Positions 4,829 through 6,773 of a stretch of DNA of 6,773 bases are shown here, in pieces; the first letter of the stretch is position 1; every line of letters begins with the position of its first letter. This stretch comes from JBBTSG01 sp038064775. Lineage in GTDB: Bacteria; Patescibacteriota; Minisyncoccia; UBA6257; GWB1-50-10. Made by a program: the position numbers and the translations under genes. Location of the stretch: contig JBBTSG010000022.1 of assembly GCA_038064775.1 (NCBI GenBank), positions 1 to 6,773 of the forward strand. The letters run 5' to 3'. Under the pieces are notes generated by a model. That model was not told the DNA's origin, did no database searches, and was given only the letters and a program-made list of their open reading frames with translations.

Positions 4829-5137
4829 ATGGAAAAATTTCCATACACTAAAGAAGCGAAGAAAACGCTTAAGGAAAGGATTGTTGCTCTAGGCGAAGAA
4901 ATTGGACTTGCGCTTGAAATAAAAGACACGCCCGATACAATTACAATTGCGATTAAAGATGCGAAAGGAAATATTATTAAAGAATTTGGTTTCCTAAGAA
5001 AAGAAAAAATACCTACTAATTACGGAAATGATGAGGTAGAATTAGAAAAAATAATTGAAGCGAGATTATTATTTCCCGACGACGATCCTGACGCTGCTCT
5101 TAAAAAAATAGAAGCATTGAAACAAAAGCGCGATTAG
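4829..5137 (+). CDS. Small hypothetical protein ending inside tRNA-Val
   Basis: I do not recognise this 102-aa soluble protein. It has a helical N-terminus (residues about 6-30, KEAKKTLKERIVALGEEIGL), a strand-rich middle (TITIAIKDAKGNIIKEFGF), and an acidic then basic helical end (FPDDDPDAALKKIEALKQKRD). No Cys cluster, signal peptide or membrane segment is seen. ATG 4829 is preferred over the in-frame TTG 4793 because 4793 is part of the likely -35 box and the -10 points to 4829. The stop TAG (5135-5137) consists of bases 8-10 of tRNA-Val, so the coding region overlaps the tRNA by 10 nt. The alpha-beta-alpha layout gives no secure function. Confidence 0.68.
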   Translation: MEKFPYTKEAKKTLKERIVALGEEIGLALEIKDTPDTITIAIKDAKGNIIKEFGFLRKEKIPTNYGNDEVELEKIIEARLLFPDDDPDAALKKIEALKQKRD

Positions 5138-5199
5138 CTCAGTGGTAGAGCGTTTCATTGACATTGAAAAGGTCGGAGGTTCGATCCCTCCATCGCGCA
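5128..5199 (+). tRNA. tRNA-Val(GAC), overlapped by the upstream CDS
   Basis: Complete cloverleaf: acceptor GCGCGAT (5128-5134) with ATCGCGC (5192-5198), D-stem GCTC/GAGC, anticodon stem TTTCA/TGAAA with loop TTGACAT giving anticodon GAC, T-stem GGAGG/CCTCC and discriminator A. The next bases are CCG, so CCA is not encoded. The conserved U8-A9 plus G10 forms the stop codon of the preceding gene. Confidence 0.97.
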
Positions 5200-5217
5200 C
5201 CGAAACTTAATTTTCGC

Positions 5218-5291
5218 GGGCCTATAGTAAAGTGGCATTACGCATCCATGGCATGGATGAGGTCGGGGTTCGATTCCCCGTAGGTCCACCA
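5218..5291 (+). tRNA. tRNA-Ala(GGC), CCA encoded
   Basis: Acceptor GGGCCTA (5218-5224) pairs with TAGGTCC (5281-5287) and includes G3-U70, the main identity element of tRNA-Ala. The anticodon stem CATCC/GGATG has loop ATGGCAT, giving anticodon GGC. D-stem GTAA/TTAC, T-stem CGGGG/CCCCG and discriminator A are intact. CCA is encoded at 5289-5291, and uppS starts 3 nt later. Confidence 0.96.
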
Positions 5292-5294
5292 AAA

Positions 5295-5981
5295 ATGAAT
5301 TTACCAAAACATATCGCCATCATTCCCGACGGTAATCGTCGCTGGGCGCGCAAAAAAAAGTTGCCGGAATTTTTTGGCCACCGCGAAGGCGCGAAAACCG
5401 CTGAAAAAATCTTGAAGGAAGCGTTAAATGAAGGCGTCGTTTGTATAACTTTTTGGGGGCTTTCGCTCGATAACGCCAAAAAAAGATCATTGAACGAACT
5501 ACGGTTTCTTTTTGAAATCTTTGAAAATCAATTCGAAAAATTGCTTACCGATAAAATTATCTTTGAGAAGGAAATTAAAATAGATTTTCTCGGCCGTTGG
5601 CGGGAAATTTTCCCGGAAAAACTTAAACATTTAATGGAGGGAGTGATAACAAAAACTAAACACCACAAAAAACATAACCTTACTTTTCTTATGGCTTATA
5701 ACGGCTTTGATGAAATGACGGAAGCAATTAAAAAAATTTCTATTGGAAAAGACATTAATTCAGAAGTGGTGAAAAAAAATCTTTGGAGTCATGATTTGCC
5801 GCCAGTTGACCTTGTTATTCGAACCGGTGGCGAGCCGCATTGGTCAAATGGTTTTATGATGTGGGATGCGGGGGATGCCCAGCTTTATTTCACTAAAACT
5901 TTATGGCCGGATTTTGCGGGAAAAGAATTTAAAGAAGCGCTTAAAATTTTTTCAGAAAGCAGCCGCCGTTTTGGTGAATAA
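5295..5981 (+). CDS. uppS: Cis-prenyltransferase (undecaprenyl diphosphate synthase-like)
   Basis: This cytosolic, membrane-associated enzyme adds isopentenyl diphosphate units in cis to make the C55 lipid carrier for cell-wall glycans. The 228-aa product has the family blocks: HIAIIPDGNRRWARKK (6-21) with catalytic Asp12, GHREGA (28-33), FWGLSLDN (53-60), LGRWREIFPE, FLMAYNGFDEM, and DLVIRTGGEPHWSNGFMMW (from about 172) with Arg176, ending LYF...LWPDF. Several positions differ from the E. coli pattern. RTSGExR is RTGGEPH, so the second phosphate-binding Arg is His182. The metal-binding Glu of AELYF is Gln196. The NYGGR Arg is replaced in AYNGF. It may be a lineage variant or make a different chain length. 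ATG 5295 lies 3 nt after the CCA of tRNA-Ala without a Shine-Dalgarno. An in-frame TTG at 5232 would lie inside the tRNA and is rejected. Confidence 0.92.
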   Translation: MNLPKHIAIIPDGNRRWARKKKLPEFFGHREGAKTAEKILKEALNEGVVCITFWGLSLDNAKKRSLNELRFLFEIFENQFEKLLTDKIIFEKEIKIDFLGRWREIFPEKLKHLMEGVITKTKHHKKHNLTFLMAYNGFDEMTEAIKKISIGKDINSEVVKKNLWSHDLPPVDLVIRTGGEPHWSNGFMMWDAGDAQLYFTKTLWPDFAGKEFKEALKIFSESSRRFGE

Positions 5982-6021
5982 TTTTACTTAAATCATTTTT
6001 TAAGCTAAAGTGTTTTTATTT

Positions 6022-6044
6022 GGAGGGTTGGCAGAGCGGTTGAA
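6022..6044 (+). pseudogene. Truncated 5' end of a tRNA-Ser
   Basis: Beginning with GGAGGGT (6022-6028) the sequence reads TGGCAGAGCGGTTGAA, the typical first third of a bacterial tRNA-Ser (5' acceptor strand, U8-G9, D-stem start, D-loop with GG). It stops after about 23 nt and runs into AT-rich DNA. No matching anticodon or T-arm follows before the HNH gene. The D-arm is closer to canonical tRNA-Ser than that of the intact tRNA-Ser(UGA) at 6584. It looks like a remnant from an insertion or recombination event. Confidence 0.72.
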
Positions 6045-6063
6045 CATATTCTTTTAAAGATTT

Positions 6064-6091
6064 TTGTTGTTAGACTTGTTTGTGGTATACT
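6064..6091 (+). promoter_or_regulatory. Extended -10 promoter for the HNH gene, leaderless start
   Basis: TTGTTG (6064-6069) is followed after 16 bp by TATACT (6086-6091), with the extended TG at 6083-6084. Six bases separate the -10 box from the in-frame GTG at 6098. Transcription would therefore begin at or next to the start codon, which decides the start choice for the HNH protein. Confidence 0.55.
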
Positions 6092-6097
6092 GGATTA

Positions 6098-6580
6098 GTG
6101 GCTGAGAGATATAAAAGAAATTCAAATACTAAATGCCTGGTTTGTAGCATTTCTATCTATAGAAGGCCTGCTGAAATTAAAAATAGTAAAGGACGAGCAT
6201 TCTGCAGTCAGACTTGCTACGGAATTTCTTGTAGAAAAGAAAGTCCTTGTGTTGTTTGTGGAACATTAATACTTGCAGGCGCGAATAAGAAAACTTGTAG
6301 TAGGATTTGTGCAAATAAGCATAGGACTGGGATTAAATATAAGATTAATAGTCCTAGAGATAAGGTTAAAGATCAAAGAAGTTTGAAATTAAGATTAATA
6401 AATCAGCGAGGGAAAAACTGTGAAAGGTGTGGCTACGGTCAATACGAGATTTTACAAGTTCATCACAAAGATAGAAATAGAAAAAATAATGAGCTTGATA
6501 ATTTGAAATTAATTTGCCCTAATTGTCATGCGGAAGAACATTATTTAAAAAATAGCTGGCTTAAAGAGATGAAAATATAA
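6098..6580 (+). CDS. HNH endonuclease-like protein with multiple zinc fingers
   Basis: From GTG 6098 the product is 160 aa and basic. Two N-terminal zinc-knuckle-like units come first: C13-x2-C16 with C36-x3-C40, and C51-x2-C54 with C67-x3-C71. A C-terminal HNH domain follows: C108-x2-C111, ILQVHHKDRNRKNN (H122, H123), DNLKLICPNCH (N135, C140, C143, H144) and H148. The HNH fold uses a His for metal-dependent DNA cleavage and two CxxC pairs for structural zinc. The small size and zinc fingers fit a free-standing homing-type or mobile endonuclease; target and activity are unknown. GTG 6098 is preferred over the in-frame TTG 6080, which overlaps the -10 region. The gene lies between a tRNA-Ser fragment and an intact tRNA-Ser(UGA), its stop being 3 nt before that tRNA. 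This setting suggests mobility. Confidence 0.85.
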   Translation: MAERYKRNSNTKCLVCSISIYRRPAEIKNSKGRAFCSQTCYGISCRKESPCVVCGTLILAGANKKTCSRICANKHRTGIKYKINSPRDKVKDQRSLKLRLINQRGKNCERCGYGQYEILQVHHKDRNRKNNELDNLKLICPNCHAEEHYLKNSWLKEMKI

Positions 6581-6583
6581 AAT

Positions 6584-6668
6584 GGAGGGGTGCTCCGAAT
6601 GGTAAGGAACTGGTCTTGAAAACCAGCGCCCCGCAAGGGGCTTGTGGGTTCGAGTCCCACCCCCTCCG
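6584..6668 (+). tRNA. tRNA-Ser(UGA)
   Basis: Class II tRNA: acceptor GGAGGGG (6584-6590) with CCCCTCC (6661-6667), anticodon stem CTGGT/ACCAG, loop CTTGAAA giving anticodon UGA, variable arm GCCCC-GCAA-GGGGC, T-stem GTGGG/CCCAC and discriminator G. The D-arm is unusual: TCC/GGA pairs around a GAATGGTAA loop with an extra C (6593) before the stem. CCA is not encoded. It starts 3 nt after the HNH gene stop. Confidence 0.95.
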
Positions 6669-6679
6669 CAATAATTATT

Positions 6680-6773
6680 ATGAAAAACTGGTTCGCCAAA
6701 CAAAACGTTTATTTTACTAACAGAAAATTTATGGTTTCTGTGGTTACGTCTTTTTTCTTTCTCATTGTTAGCG
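6680..6773 (+). CDS. N-terminus of a membrane protein, cut by window end
   Basis: An ATG 11 nt after tRNA-Ser(UGA) opens a frame that stays open to the window edge (31 codons). It begins MKNWFAKQNVYFTNRKF with a basic cytosolic stretch. A hydrophobic run VSVVTSFFFLIVS follows, the likely start of a first transmembrane helix. There is no Shine-Dalgarno, as for other genes directly after tRNAs here. Too little is present to name a family. A multi-helix membrane enzyme of the PAP2 type is one possibility from memory of similar CPR proteins, held with low confidence. Confidence 0.55.
   Translation, partial: MKNWFAKQNVYFTNRKFMVSVVTSFFFLIVS

Noticed and set aside
5987..6004. Terminator after uppS (CTTAAA/TTTAAG)
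   Set aside because: The stem is only six A/T-rich pairs and no proper T-run follows immediately, so it is too weak to call.
6022..6668. Intron-containing or split tRNA-Ser, with the HNH gene inside a group I intron
   Set aside because: The downstream tRNA-Ser(UGA) is complete on its own and includes its own 5' half. No second exon matching the fragment at 6022 was found, and no intron core was recognised.

Overview
The window looks like part of a small, AT-rich bacterial genome of the candidate phyla radiation (Patescibacteria/Parcubacteria type). That placement is an inference from three things: a very short translation initiation factor IF-2 without the usual long N-terminal region, an unusually tight interleaving of single tRNA genes with protein genes, and families I associate with these genomes (HTH plus LAGLIDADG-like ORF, zinc-finger HNH protein, anchored cupredoxin with HPxH/YHxH motifs, divergent UppS). 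UGA appears to be an ordinary stop, because it ends the gene at 2287-2748.

Layout. 1-141: tRNA-Ser(GCU) on the minus strand, divergent from infB, with overlapping candidate promoters between them. 142-2145: an infB-rbfA-tRNA-Cys-tRNA-Cys-like operon, followed by a GC-rich string of hairpins ending in terminators (2149-2274). 2287-2748: a minus-strand hypothetical protein with a C-terminal zinc-knuckle-like Cys cluster, the only gene here with a clear Shine-Dalgarno. 2835-3843: tRNA-Leu(UAA), a DoxX-like membrane protein, a membrane-anchored cupredoxin, then a strong bidirectional terminator. 3850-4755, minus strand: promoter, HTH/LAGLIDADG-like ORF, tRNA-Arg(CCU), tRNA-Ser(CGA), terminator. 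4793-5981: promoter, small hypothetical protein, tRNA-Val(GAC), tRNA-Ala(GGC), uppS. 6022-6668: a truncated tRNA-Ser 5' end, a leaderless HNH endonuclease-like gene, and an intact tRNA-Ser(UGA). 6680-6773: the start of a membrane protein cut off by the window end.

How it fits together. Nine intact tRNA genes and one fragment act as punctuation between short genes. Two ORFs, on opposite strands, have their stop codons inside the 5' end of the next tRNA, so RNase P maturation of the tRNA would remove the mRNA's stop codon. Downstream of tRNAs, genes begin 3 to 14 nt after the tRNA 3' end, so tRNA processing would produce near-leaderless mRNAs. Almost no gene has a Shine-Dalgarno.

The most notable points are: (1) a roughly 36-codon in-frame insertion made of palindromes in the G domain of IF-2; (2) the tRNA/ORF overlaps; (3) nuclease-like genes immediately upstream of tRNAs, one flanked by a tRNA-Ser fragment; (4) a second Cys-anticodon tRNA lacking U33; (5) a UppS with several conserved active-site residues replaced. 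All assignments come from reading the sequence; no database search was possible.
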